Shown one piece after another: positions 1 to 5,420 of a stretch of DNA of 5,420 nucleotides. The DNA lies in contig JAFAWC010000061.1 in assembly GCA_019242135.1 (NCBI GenBank), positions 1 to 5,420 of the forward strand. Direction: 5' to 3'. This DNA comes from Mycobacteriaceae bacterium. Its GTDB lineage: Bacteria; Actinomycetota; Actinomycetes; Mycobacteriales; Mycobacteriaceae. The notes under the pieces were generated by a model. It searched no databases, had not been told where the DNA came from, and saw only the letters and a list, made by a program, of their open reading frames with translations. Both the position numbers and the translations under genes were made by a program. Every line of letters starts with the position of its first letter. Within the stretch, counting starts at the first letter, position 1.

Positions 1-185
1 GCCGCGGACTTCGCCTCCCGCCGAAACCGTTCCTGGTAGGTCTGGTCGTCAGCCAAGTTCGCAGGCAGCACCTTGAGCGCCACTATGCGTTCGGTGACAA
101 TGTCGTAGGCACGCCACACCTCGCCCATGCCGCCGCGGCCCAGCAACTCCACCAACCGGTATCGCCCGAAGGGTGTGCCCTCCAC
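1..185 (-). CDS. Ser/Thr protein kinase, PknB-type, N-terminal part (runs off the window)
   Basis: This is the start of a eukaryotic-like Ser/Thr protein kinase, which transfers phosphate from ATP to Ser/Thr of target proteins; mycobacterial members are usually membrane sensors with a cytosolic N-terminal kinase domain. The 61 visible codons begin with GTG and read MEGTPFGRYRLVELLGRGGM and onward. The glycine-rich ATP loop GRGGMGEVW is at residues 16-24, the ATP-binding lysine is Lys38 in VALKV, and Glu57 in RREAKSAA is the likely helix-C partner. The Lys-Glu spacing of 19 matches PknB (Lys40/Glu59, by recall). The GTG start is chosen because GGAGG lies 5 nt upstream and kinase homology begins a few residues in. 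The catalytic HRD/DFG motifs, transmembrane segment and sensor domain lie outside the window, so the exact Pkn paralogue cannot be named. The family call is firm. Confidence 0.93.
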   Translation of the reverse strand, partial: MEGTPFGRYRLVELLGRGGMGEVWRAYDIVTERIVALKVLPANLADDQTYQERFRREAKSA

Positions 186-641
186 ACCAACCTCCCAGCA
201 AGCGCAGTTCAGCAAACACTCTAAGGCGCGGGGAATAGCGTCGGGACAAAATGCGCTTGTTTAGCAGCGGGCGTGGTCGGGGCGTGGCCGTAGCCATCGA
301 GCGTCGAGCCAACTGCTTCCTTACAGGCATTCGCCCGCGTGGACCGTGTGGCACGTCGGACATGCGCTCTGGTGGGTGGCGCCGCCTTCGCGCGCCGTAG
401 CCCTGGCATCGCGCGACGGCCGGGCGGTCGGCGACCTGACGCGGGTGTGCGGCGGATAAAGATCGGAGAGCTTTGGCTCACCGAGGGCCGACAAGACTCG
501 GTCAATCACCTCACAAACTTCGGCGACGAACTCGCTCCTTCGATCCGCGGCGACCGTGTCGGTCGGTGGCCAGGTTCTGAGAACGTGAACACCCGGGCGG
601 ATGAAGAACTGTTTGACGGTGGGCTGATTATTCGCGCGATA
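186..641. other. Gene-poor stretch between the kinase and the IS30 remnant
   Basis: I see no convincing complete gene here. The several overlapping open frames on both strands have low-complexity Arg/Pro/Ala-rich translations typical of GC-rich non-coding DNA. The part next to the kinase should hold its promoter, but no clear -10/-35 pair could be assigned. One minus-strand segment (about 434-630) has mostly G/C third positions and a non-repetitive translation containing EFVAEVCEVIDRVLSALGEP, so it may be a decayed gene piece. I do not recognise the family. The left end of the neighbouring IS30 element is not recognisable in this stretch. Confidence 0.5.
190..196 (-). promoter_or_regulatory. 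Ribosome binding site of the kinase gene
   Basis: On the minus strand the sequence GGGAGGT contains a perfect GGAGG core 5 nt before the GTG at 185-183. It decides the start, because no ATG lies in frame nearby and the protein family normally begins a few residues before the FGRYRL segment. Confidence 0.75.
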
Positions 642-890
642 AGCGTGGCGTTGTCGATGCTGGTGTTCTTCTGCGACCCGCACCACCCCTGGCAGCGCGG
701 CACCAACGAGAACACCAATCGCCTGCTGCGCCAATACCTGCACAAGAAAGCCGACCTGGGCTGCTTCATCCAGGATCAGCTCGACTGTGTCGCCGCGAAA
801 CTCAACCACCGCCCCCGCCGGGTGCTGGGCTGGACCACCCCGGCTGAGACGTTCGACACCGCCAGGCCGCAGTCGCTTCGACCTGCGTAG
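642..890 (+). pseudogene. IS30-family transposase, C-terminal remnant
   Basis: This is the tail of an IS30-family DDE transposase. The frame contains FFCDPHHPWQRGTNENTN followed by RLLRQYLHKKADLG, and ends with LNHRPRRVLGWTTPAETFD, the hallmark C-terminal run of IS30 transposases. The Glu in TNENTN (codon 708-710) corresponds to the catalytic Glu of the DDE triad. The two upstream aspartates, the helix-turn-helix and about three quarters of the usual 300-400 residue protein are missing. The same frame stays open upstream to 339, but that part does not look like transposase, so the junction lies near 640 and is uncertain by some tens of bases. No stop or frameshift interrupts the visible part, which ends in TAG. 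The fragment cannot be active. It probably marks a past insertion followed by deletion. Confidence 0.88.
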
Positions 891-921
891 CGCTGACGTT
901 TTGGACTGCGATCATGACCCT

Positions 922-1269
922 ATGAGCGCCGCAGGACTTCCCGACATCGACATCGCCCGCGTCCAACGCTGGTGCGCCAACCAAGTCCCAGAGCACCTTC
1001 TCAGCGAGATCCGTGTCGAATGCGACATCACCCCAAGACATCTGACCATCTGCGAATGCCGCCCACCCTGGCGCGAGGACCTCGGGTCCGATTGGACCCG
1101 GTTCCCCATCGCGCGCCTGCACTACACCAAAACCACCGGACTATGGGCCCTGTACTGGCGCGACCGCAACCTCAAATACCACCGATACCAATTTCTGGAA
1201 CCCAGCCCCCAAATCCAAGTCCTACTTGACTATCTCGACAGCGGCGCAGACCCGATCTTCTGGGGGTAG
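922..1269 (+). CDS. DUF3024 family protein
   Basis: A 115-residue protein of unknown function that resembles the DUF3024 family found in actinobacteria. The sequence starts MSAAGLPDIDIARVQRWCAN, then has a conserved-looking core with VECDITPRHLTICECRPPW, FPIARLHYTKTTGLWALYW, RDRNLKYHRYQF, and ends in DPIFWG. It is small, soluble and rich in Trp/Tyr/Arg, with no signal peptide or membrane segment. The frame is open further upstream to 787, but that part overlaps the IS30 tail in another frame and is Arg/Pro-rich. The ATG at 922 matches where family members usually begin. No good Shine-Dalgarno precedes it, so it may be leaderless or poorly translated. It starts 31 bp after the IS30 remnant and converges with the long ligase gene, with only 7 bp between the two stop codons. 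The family call is by recall of conserved patterns; no biochemical function is known to me. Confidence 0.8.
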   Translation: MSAAGLPDIDIARVQRWCANQVPEHLLSEIRVECDITPRHLTICECRPPWREDLGSDWTRFPIARLHYTKTTGLWALYWRDRNLKYHRYQFLEPSPQIQVLLDYLDSGADPIFWG

Positions 1270-1276
1270 GGACCGA

Positions 1277-3931
1277 CTACCCTCGTCCCCAGTGATGCAC
1301 TGACCGACTGGGCTCAAGCCCCTGGCCTTCCCCAGCCTGGCGGCCGGTTAGTATCCAGGTGTCCTTGCTGCCGCCACCCGACGACGAGTTGACTATCCGC
1401 GAACCTCGGCTGGCTACGCGCGTCAACGCGGCAGGCGAAACGTGGGCCGACACCAATCCACCCGCGTCGGCACGCAGGTGCACGAAGGTGCGCAGGTCGA
1501 CATGATGCGGATACATGCCATCACCGTCGAAGGACGGGTGTGTCGATAGGGCGATCGTCTCCTGGGCGATGAACCGCTCCGGGTGGGTGTGCAGTTCATG
1601 TCGGCGTGCCTCCAGGGCCGCGTCGGAGGCGTCTGGTCCGATCAGCACGCCGCTCCCGCCGAGCCCGTCGATTGGTTTGGTCACGAGGTCGGCGAGGTTG
1701 GCCAGCACGTAATCGCGCTGGGCGCGCTCGGCGCAGATCCAGGTCGGAACCTGCTCGAGCTTCGGCTTCTCGCCGAGGTAGTACTCGATCATGGCGGGGA
1801 CGAACGCGTAGATCGCCTTGTCGTCGGCGACGCCGTTGCCCAGCGCGTTGACGCTCGTGAGGTGTCCCTCGGCGATTGCGCCGAGCAGACCCTGCCGCAG
1901 CGGTGCACCGTCGTAGCCGGTGGAGGACAGGAGCATGTCCTCGTCCATGCGGGTGTAGACAACGTCGACACGTTGGACGCCAGGACCTATGTGGCGCACC
2001 AGATTTCCGTCGCGGACTGAGAGGTTAGACGGCTGCACCAACGCGACGCCCATCTCCTCGGCGAGGAAGGTGTGCTCAAACCAGGCGGAGTCCTCCCAGC
2101 CGGCAGACAGCAGCGCGATCACGAGATCGTCGGGCGCGTGTCGCGGGGCGGCCGCGCACAGTGTGTCGAACAGCATTTGCGGGGCTCGGTCGACGTCGTC
2201 GATCGCGGCCGGGGCCTGCAGCTCTGGAAGATGCTTGGCGAGCAGCCGGTGGTTGACGATCGCATACGCCGACCCCGACGGCACCCGCAGGTTGTCCTCG
2301 AGCACCAGCCAGTGGCCGCCCCGGTTACACACCAGGTCGGTGCCGCTGATGTGGGCACGCACGGCGTCGCCGGCGAGCCGCCCTGTGGACCGGAAGCCGG
2401 GCGCCCGATCGAGCGCCTGCACGCCGATGATCCCGTCGTTGAGGATCTCCTGCGCGGAATAAATGTCGCGCAAGAACGCGTCCAGCGCCCTGGCGCGCTG
2501 ACCCAGCCCGTCGCACAGGTTGGTCCACTCGTCGGCGGCGACCATCCGTGGCACCAGGTCCAACGGAAATAGCTGGGCACGGCTCTGGCCGGTGACACGG
2601 AACGTGATGTTGTCGGCCCGCTGCTCCTGCTCGATGCCGCCCTCCCGGAACCGCAGCGCCGCTGCGCCAAGGTTGGCGATGGTCTGTAGGACGTTGTGGT
2701 AGCCGGGCCGGGGTTGGCCCGCGGTGTCGACGGCCTCGTCGTAGTTGACGTCGACCCCGTTATCGGCATCGGTGCTCGTCAGGTAGCCGAACAGCAGGGT
2801 TGGGTCGTCGCCGACGGCGGTTGCGGTGTTGGGCCAGCGGCCGGCGGTCTCGGCGTACAGCTGGTCGACCACGTCGGTGAGGCGGCCCCGACGGCGCAAC
2901 GCTCGACGCTGGCGCGCAGACGAGGTACCGGCGATCAGCACCTGACGGGTGAGCTCGCTGACGATGTCCCAGTCGCCTGTTTCTTCGAGTTGCGCCCGCA
3001 GCGAACGCACCAGCTCGGTGACGACCTCGGCCGCGGGCCTGCTGGCCGGGCCGCTGACATCGATGAGCTGGCCCTCCAGCCCGGACCGGGCCGCCCGCCA
3101 CAGCGCCGCCCGGCCCAACGTCGGGGAAATCGGCGCCGGCGAAGCTCCGGCGCGCAGTGCTCCGGCCTCGCGTTCGACCAGTGCCCGGAACAGGCCGGCG
3201 ATGAGCACAATCGTGTCCACCGACGGGCAGCTGTCGCATACCCGCAGCTCCAGCGTCGACGCCGACGTCGACGGCCGGACGTCAAAGTAGACCATCTTCT
3301 CGTCGGTGATGACCCCGCTGGTGACCAAGTCGCGGACCAGCTCGTCGTATTCGGCGGCCGAATGCACCGGGGCGGCCAGGCCGGTCGTCGGCCAGCGCTG
3401 CCAGACCAGGGTGCGCACGCTCGAATAGCCCGTGTCGGAGCCGTCGGCCCAGAACGGCGAGCTGGTGGACAGCGCGAGCAGCGTCGGCAAATGGGGCGAC
3501 ACCCGGTTGCCGACGGCGACTGCTTCGTCGCGGTCGGCGACATCGATATGCACCTGGGTGCCGCAGATCAGTTGTTCGCGTGCGAGCAGTTGATAGTCGG
3601 CGAGCATCTGGCGATAGCGCACGGTCTGGGTGACCTGCATCTCGGCCGGGACCGACAGCGGGACGGCCCCCGCCGCGACCACACCCATTCCCAGGTCGGC
3701 CGCGGCGTCGACGAGAACGCGGCGATGCCCGACCAACTCGGCACGCAGCTCGTCGAGGGTGTCGACCACCCTGCTGTTCGTCTCGACAACGCAGCGCTGA
3801 AGCTCGGCGACATAGTGATCGGACAGCCGCTCCAGCAGTTCTGGTGCCTGAGCTGTCAGCCGCCTCGTCTTCAGATCAACGAGGTGAAACTCCTCTTCGA
3901 CCCCCAAGGTGCGCGGCGACTCGCGTCGCAT
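1277..3931 (-). CDS. Carboxylate-amine ligase (YbdK type) fused to circularly permuted type 2 ATP-grasp protein
   Basis: An 884-residue fusion of two ATP-dependent ligase modules. Residues about 7-365 are a YbdK-type GCS2 domain. It opens with RTLGVEEEFHLVD and carries CGTQVHIDV at 123-131 (the HVHV-type active-site strand), VYFDVRPS at 214-221 and TLELRVCDSCPSVD at 226-239. YbdK proteins have weak glutamate-cysteine ligase activity and an unknown natural substrate. After an Arg-rich linker (about 335-365), residues about 395-860 form a circularly permuted ATP-grasp (DUF404/DUF407 type). Its motifs are WLVLEDNLRVPSGSAYAI (541-558), NALGNGVADDKA (695-706), KPIDGLGGSGVLIG (752-765) with the probable ATP-binding Lys752, and RFIAQETIALS (786-796). 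ATP-grasp enzymes join a carboxylate to an amine through an acyl-phosphate, so the pair could build an amide or short peptide; the substrate is unknown. Stand-alone YbdK is about 370 residues, so this is a full fusion without visible damage. The ATG at 3931 lies directly before the conserved start. No clear Shine-Dalgarno is seen. It is probably cytosolic. Confidence 0.93.
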   Translation of the reverse strand: MRRESPRTLGVEEEFHLVDLKTRRLTAQAPELLERLSDHYVAELQRCVVETNSRVVDTLDELRAELVGHRRVLVDAAADLGMGVVAAGAVPLSVPAEMQVTQTVRYRQMLADYQLLAREQLICGTQVHIDVADRDEAVAVGNRVSPHLPTLLALSTSSPFWADGSDTGYSSVRTLVWQRWPTTGLAAPVHSAAEYDELVRDLVTSGVITDEKMVYFDVRPSTSASTLELRVCDSCPSVDTIVLIAGLFRALVEREAGALRAGASPAPISPTLGRAALWRAARSGLEGQLIDVSGPASRPAAEVVTELVRSLRAQLEETGDWDIVSELTRQVLIAGTSSARQRRALRRRGRLTDVVDQLYAETAGRWPNTATAVGDDPTLLFGYLTSTDADNGVDVNYDEAVDTAGQPRPGYHNVLQTIANLGAAALRFREGGIEQEQRADNITFRVTGQSRAQLFPLDLVPRMVAADEWTNLCDGLGQRARALDAFLRDIYSAQEILNDGIIGVQALDRAPGFRSTGRLAGDAVRAHISGTDLVCNRGGHWLVLEDNLRVPSGSAYAIVNHRLLAKHLPELQAPAAIDDVDRAPQMLFDTLCAAAPRHAPDDLVIALLSAGWEDSAWFEHTFLAEEMGVALVQPSNLSVRDGNLVRHIGPGVQRVDVVYTRMDEDMLLSSTGYDGAPLRQGLLGAIAEGHLTSVNALGNGVADDKAIYAFVPAMIEYYLGEKPKLEQVPTWICAERAQRDYVLANLADLVTKPIDGLGGSGVLIGPDASDAALEARRHELHTHPERFIAQETIALSTHPSFDGDGMYPHHVDLRTFVHLRADAGGLVSAHVSPAALTRVASRGSRIVNSSSGGGSKDTWILTGRQAGEGQGLEPSRSVHHWGRG

Positions 3932-4246
3932 GAGGACACCGTATGGGGAGGCAGTTACCGTCGTGTTAAGTGGGCAGCTCGACAGGCCCCGCCCGCCCCG
4001 ACGCTAGCCCGGCAGTCAAACCGATCGAAGTTTCGTTAAGGAAGCCACTGGCCTGCGTAAACTCTTGTGGAGCTGCCGGGAATCGAATCCGTTTCGGGGT
4101 GCTGGTCTCTGAGCCGAACCGGCACTTAGCTGCGAAATGACCGACACGCCGCCTAAGCCTAAGCTAAGCAGCACGGACCTGCGCAGCACTCATCGCAGTG
4201 TGAACTGGCTTGCTCTGACTGTGAATTCCATGCCCGCCAGGCGAAG
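3932..4246. other. Intergenic stretch upstream of the ligase fusion
   Basis: No gene is supported here. The left part should hold the promoter of the minus-strand ligase fusion, but no confident promoter could be picked. The middle holds the tmRNA 3'-end match (4067-4087). The right part is less GC-rich than the flanking genes and has a short repeat: CCTAAG at 4152-4157 and 4158-4163, then CTAAG at 4164-4168. A search on both strands for the body of a tRNA or tmRNA gave nothing. Confidence 0.5.
4067..4087 (-). other. tmRNA (ssrA) 3'-end match, possible attachment-site core
   Basis: The minus strand reads TTCGATTCCCGGCAGCTCCA followed by C, which matches the T-loop, the 3' half of the T-stem and the acceptor end of mycobacterial tmRNA as I remember it. 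The 5' half of the T-stem (CCGGG in the intact gene) is absent: the bases just before are AACGGA, and no tmRNA body or 5' end follows at the expected distance. So this is not a functional RNA gene. Such isolated 3' ends are what site-specific integrases leave at the far end of elements inserted into ssrA. In that model the element side would be to the right (from 4088) and the ancestral flank to the left. No integrase lies in the window, so the role is inferred. Confidence 0.6.
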
Positions 4247-4432
4247 CTAGCCGGGCCCGTCGCTCGCCGCGGCGAGCAGCGGCACGATTATCTCGCTCAC
4301 GGGTGCGGGCAGGCCGTGCTTGCGAGCCTTACGCAGGATCACGCCGTTGCGGATGTCCCACTCGAGCGCTCTGCCGGTCAGACGATCGCCGAGCATCGAG
4401 GTGGCGATGTCGGCGTCGTGGTGAGGGCTCAA
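4247..4432 (-). pseudogene. Ketopantoate reductase-like protein, C-terminal remnant
   Basis: The minus-strand frame reads SMLGDRLTGRALEWDIRNG, then VILRKARKHGLPAPVSEIIV and PLLAAASDGPG before TAG. This resembles the very C-terminus of the 2-dehydropantoate 2-reductase (PanE/ApbA) fold, where a SML-D-GR--E-D--NG motif carries an active-site Glu (here in ALEWD) and is followed by G-PTPV. Ketopantoate reductase reduces 2-dehydropantoate to pantoate with NADPH in pantothenate synthesis; related family members have other substrates. The whole NADPH-binding Rossmann half and most of the helical domain are missing, since the usual length is about 300 residues. The frame continues upstream without family-like sequence, and the only start near the boundary is a TTG at 4432. 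It is therefore a gene fragment, not a small gene. It lies 160 bp from the tmRNA-end match, which fits an old recombination junction. Confidence 0.75.
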
Positions 4433-4553
4433 GAATCCGCCAAGGCGTCCGCTGCAACCTGTAGGTGACCCGCTACGGCAGCGGAAACCGGCGACTAACC
4501 CAAGGCATCACCGCACGCCGGGAACCTCGAAAAGTTCATCGGAAAGGAAAACG
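4433..4553. promoter_or_regulatory. Divergent region upstream of the secreted-protein gene
   Basis: This 121-bp gap separates the reductase remnant from the exported-protein genes and must hold their promoter if they are expressed from here. I could not assign a convincing -10 or -35. The one clear element is GGAAAGGA at 4541-4548, a good Shine-Dalgarno, ending 5 nt before the ATC at 4554. Confidence 0.4.
4541..4548 (+). promoter_or_regulatory. Ribosome binding site pointing to an ATC start
   Basis: GGAAAGGA lies 5 nt before ATC at 4554-4556 and is the only good Shine-Dalgarno near the signal-peptide coding region. Nothing comparable precedes ATG 4632. Its position is the main reason for setting the start at the non-standard codon. 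Confidence 0.55.
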
Positions 4554-4988
4554 ATCAAGACCGCAACCCTCGCGCTGATCGCACCAGCGATTGTCACAGT
4601 AACCATTGCCCTCCCGGCCATCGCGCACGCCATGGCAGGACCGCCTAGTTTTCAGACCCCGTCGGGAAATATCACTTGCTGGGTGGCAGAAATCTCGGTT
4701 AGCTGCGTGGTTAACAATCACACCTATGCGCCACCGCCGGGCGACTGTGCTCTGGCGCAGAATTTCGATTGGCGCGATTTCGTTCTCCTACAGGGCAAGT
4801 CGCCAGAGCTGCGCTGCTCCTCGCAGTTTGATTTGCCCTCTGATATGACGCCTATGACGCTCGACTACGGCCAAACGTACTCCTACGGCGTAATGACCTG
4901 CGGCAGCGAGCCAGCGGGGATCACATGCACCGACAACAGCACCGGTCACTTCTTCCGGGCGTCGCCGGAGTCCTACCAACTGGGGTGA
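4554..4988 (+). CDS. Small secreted six-cysteine protein with apparent ATC start
   Basis: A 144-residue exported protein of unknown function. Read from ATC at 4554 it has an ideal Sec signal peptide: a short basic start (IKTATLA), a hydrophobic core LALIAPAIVTVTIALPAIA and a cleavage site AHA before MAG (residue 27). The mature part begins FQTPSGNITCW and has six cysteines (42, 51, 65, 88, 116, 125), likely three disulfides. It ends with LDYGQT, ITCTDNSTGHFFRASPESYQLG. This TPSGNI-C and STGHFF-S-ESY pattern recurs in small secreted mycobacterial proteins, by recall; I know no function. There is no ATG, GTG or TTG in frame between the stop at 4422 and ATG 4632, and starting at 4632 would remove the signal peptide. 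A Shine-Dalgarno (GGAAAGGA) stands 5 nt before the ATC. Either a rare ATC start is used, or an ATG has mutated and export is lost. The stop overlaps a possible start of the next gene. Confidence 0.8.
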   Translation: MKTATLALIAPAIVTVTIALPAIAHAMAGPPSFQTPSGNITCWVAEISVSCVVNNHTYAPPPGDCALAQNFDWRDFVLLQGKSPELRCSSQFDLPSDMTPMTLDYGQTYSYGVMTCGSEPAGITCTDNSTGHFFRASPESYQLG

Positions 4989-5044
4989 TGATGGTGACGC
5001 TGATGGACGCGACCAATAATCACCTCAACCGAGGCGGATCCGAT

Positions 5045-5420
5045 ATGTGCGCCGCGGTTTTGCACCGGCGGGTGCTGCTTGGGTCCCGGGCCGTCACGCT
5101 TATTGGCCTTCTGTCCGCCGTCGTAGTGGCCGCCTGTGCGCACACAACAGGTGGCACAGCGCAGGCTGATCATCAGGTCAGCTCCGAGATGCCCGAAGCC
5201 GGTCCGGCGACCCCGGTGCCCACGCCCGGCAGCCGCGCGGTCACGTTCGAGGACTTGCAGTGGGCCCCCGTGCCGGCGCTTTGCGAGCACGATCCAGGCC
5301 AACTGAGAAACGGGCAATTGCCGCCACAAGAGGGGCATCTCGGAAACGTCGGCATCGCTTTGAACTACAAGACTGGCGCTTACAAGGTGGCGTTTGGCGA
5401 CCTGACGGGGGGCGAAGGCG
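5045..5420 (+). CDS. Putative lipoprotein, N-terminal part (runs off the window)
   Basis: An exported lipoprotein of unknown function, open to the window edge (125 codons visible). From ATG 5045 the n-region MCAAVLHRRVLLGSR is basic. The hydrophobic core AVTLIGLLSAVVVAAC ends in a lipobox VAAC with Cys31 as the lipidation site. A Pro/Thr/Ser-rich linker (about 37-66) follows, then a domain with VTFEDLQWAPVPALCEHDPG and NGQLPPQEGHLGNVGIALNY. It should be anchored on the outer face of the cytoplasmic membrane. The PALCEH-G-L-NG-LP pattern is one I associate with mycobacterial exported proteins, but I cannot name it. ATG 5045 is preferred because GAGG (5031-5034) precedes it and the signal peptide has normal length. 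In-frame ATGs at 4988, 4991 and 5003 would add 14-19 residues, and the one at 4988 overlaps the upstream stop. GTG 5072 would also retain the signal peptide. Direction and spacing suggest one transcript with the secreted-protein gene. Confidence 0.85.
   Translation, partial: MCAAVLHRRVLLGSRAVTLIGLLSAVVVAACAHTTGGTAQADHQVSSEMPEAGPATPVPTPGSRAVTFEDLQWAPVPALCEHDPGQLRNGQLPPQEGHLGNVGIALNYKTGAYKVAFGDLTGGEG

Noticed and set aside
339..641. The upstream part of the open frame containing the IS30 tail
   Set aside because: Its translation shows none of the IS30 catalytic or DNA-binding motifs and is Arg/Gly-rich, so it is only fortuitously in frame.
787..921. An N-terminal extension of the DUF3024 protein to 787
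   Set aside because: It overlaps the IS30 reading frame in another phase, its translation is Arg/Pro-rich, and the family pattern starts at the ATG at 922.
2696..4039. A 447-codon open frame on the plus strand
   Set aside because: It lies opposite the ligase fusion, is rich in Arg/Gly/Gln/Asp runs, and has no family-like motif. It is a GC-driven antisense shadow.
4067..4142. A tRNA gene on the minus strand
   Set aside because: Only the T-loop and 3' acceptor half are present. The 5' T-stem does not pair, and no matching 5' acceptor strand or anticodon arm is found about 72 nt upstream.
4152..4168. Short CCTAAG tandem repeat as an iteron or binding site
   Set aside because: Only two exact units and one partial unit are present, which is too little to claim a functional repeat.
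4262..4277. A perfect 16-bp palindrome GCTCGCCGCGGCGAGC
   Set aside because: It lies within the coding part of the reductase remnant (Ala-rich LLAAAS), has no loop or T-tract for a terminator, and no second copy nearby.
4067..4440. A complete tmRNA gene on the minus strand
   Set aside because: The expected 5' end resembling GGGGCTGAACGGTTTCGACT is absent, and the region is occupied by a protein-coding remnant.
4973..5338. A 121-codon minus-strand frame over the lipoprotein
   Set aside because: It is opposite a frame with a clear signal peptide and lipobox, and its own translation is His/Arg/Gly-rich without motifs.

Overview
The window looks like chromosomal DNA from a mycobacterium. It is GC-rich. 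It holds the N-terminus of a PknB-type Ser/Thr kinase with the typical actinobacterial GRGGMGEVW loop, an IS30-family remnant, a DUF3024 gene, a long YbdK/ATP-grasp fusion, a 21-bp piece matching the 3' end of mycobacterial tmRNA (by recall), and a pair of exported Cys-rich or lipoprotein genes. These are family-level assignments read from the sequence; no database search was possible.

Layout, left to right. (1) 1-185, minus strand: the first 61 codons of a Ser/Thr protein kinase that runs out of the window. (2) 186-641: no convincing gene, although one minus-strand stretch (about 434-630) has coding-like composition. (3) 642-890, plus strand: the C-terminal end of an IS30-family transposase, with the rest of the element missing. 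(4) 922-1269, plus strand: a small intact DUF3024 gene. (5) 1277-3931, minus strand: an 884-residue two-domain protein that ends 7 bp from the DUF3024 stop and converges with it. Its N-terminal half is a YbdK-type carboxylate-amine ligase (GCS2 superfamily) and its C-terminal half is a circularly permuted type 2 ATP-grasp. (6) 3932-4246: an intergenic stretch carrying the tmRNA-3'-end match (4067-4087), a possible att site or integration scar. (7) 4247-4432, minus strand: the C-terminal remnant of a ketopantoate reductase-like gene. (8) 4554-4988, plus strand: a small secreted six-cysteine protein whose signal peptide can only be included if translation starts at a non-standard ATC. (9) 5045-5420, plus strand: the N-terminal part of a lipoprotein gene, open to the window edge.

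The region reads as a patchwork. Intact housekeeping-like or accessory genes sit between fragments of a transposase and of a metabolic gene, next to a possible integration footprint. The two exported-protein genes are adjacent, co-directional and possibly translationally coupled, so they probably form one unit of cell-envelope proteins. No defence system, CRISPR array or biosynthetic cluster is visible. The most interesting points are the tmRNA-end core, the YbdK/ATP-grasp fusion and the apparent ATC start.
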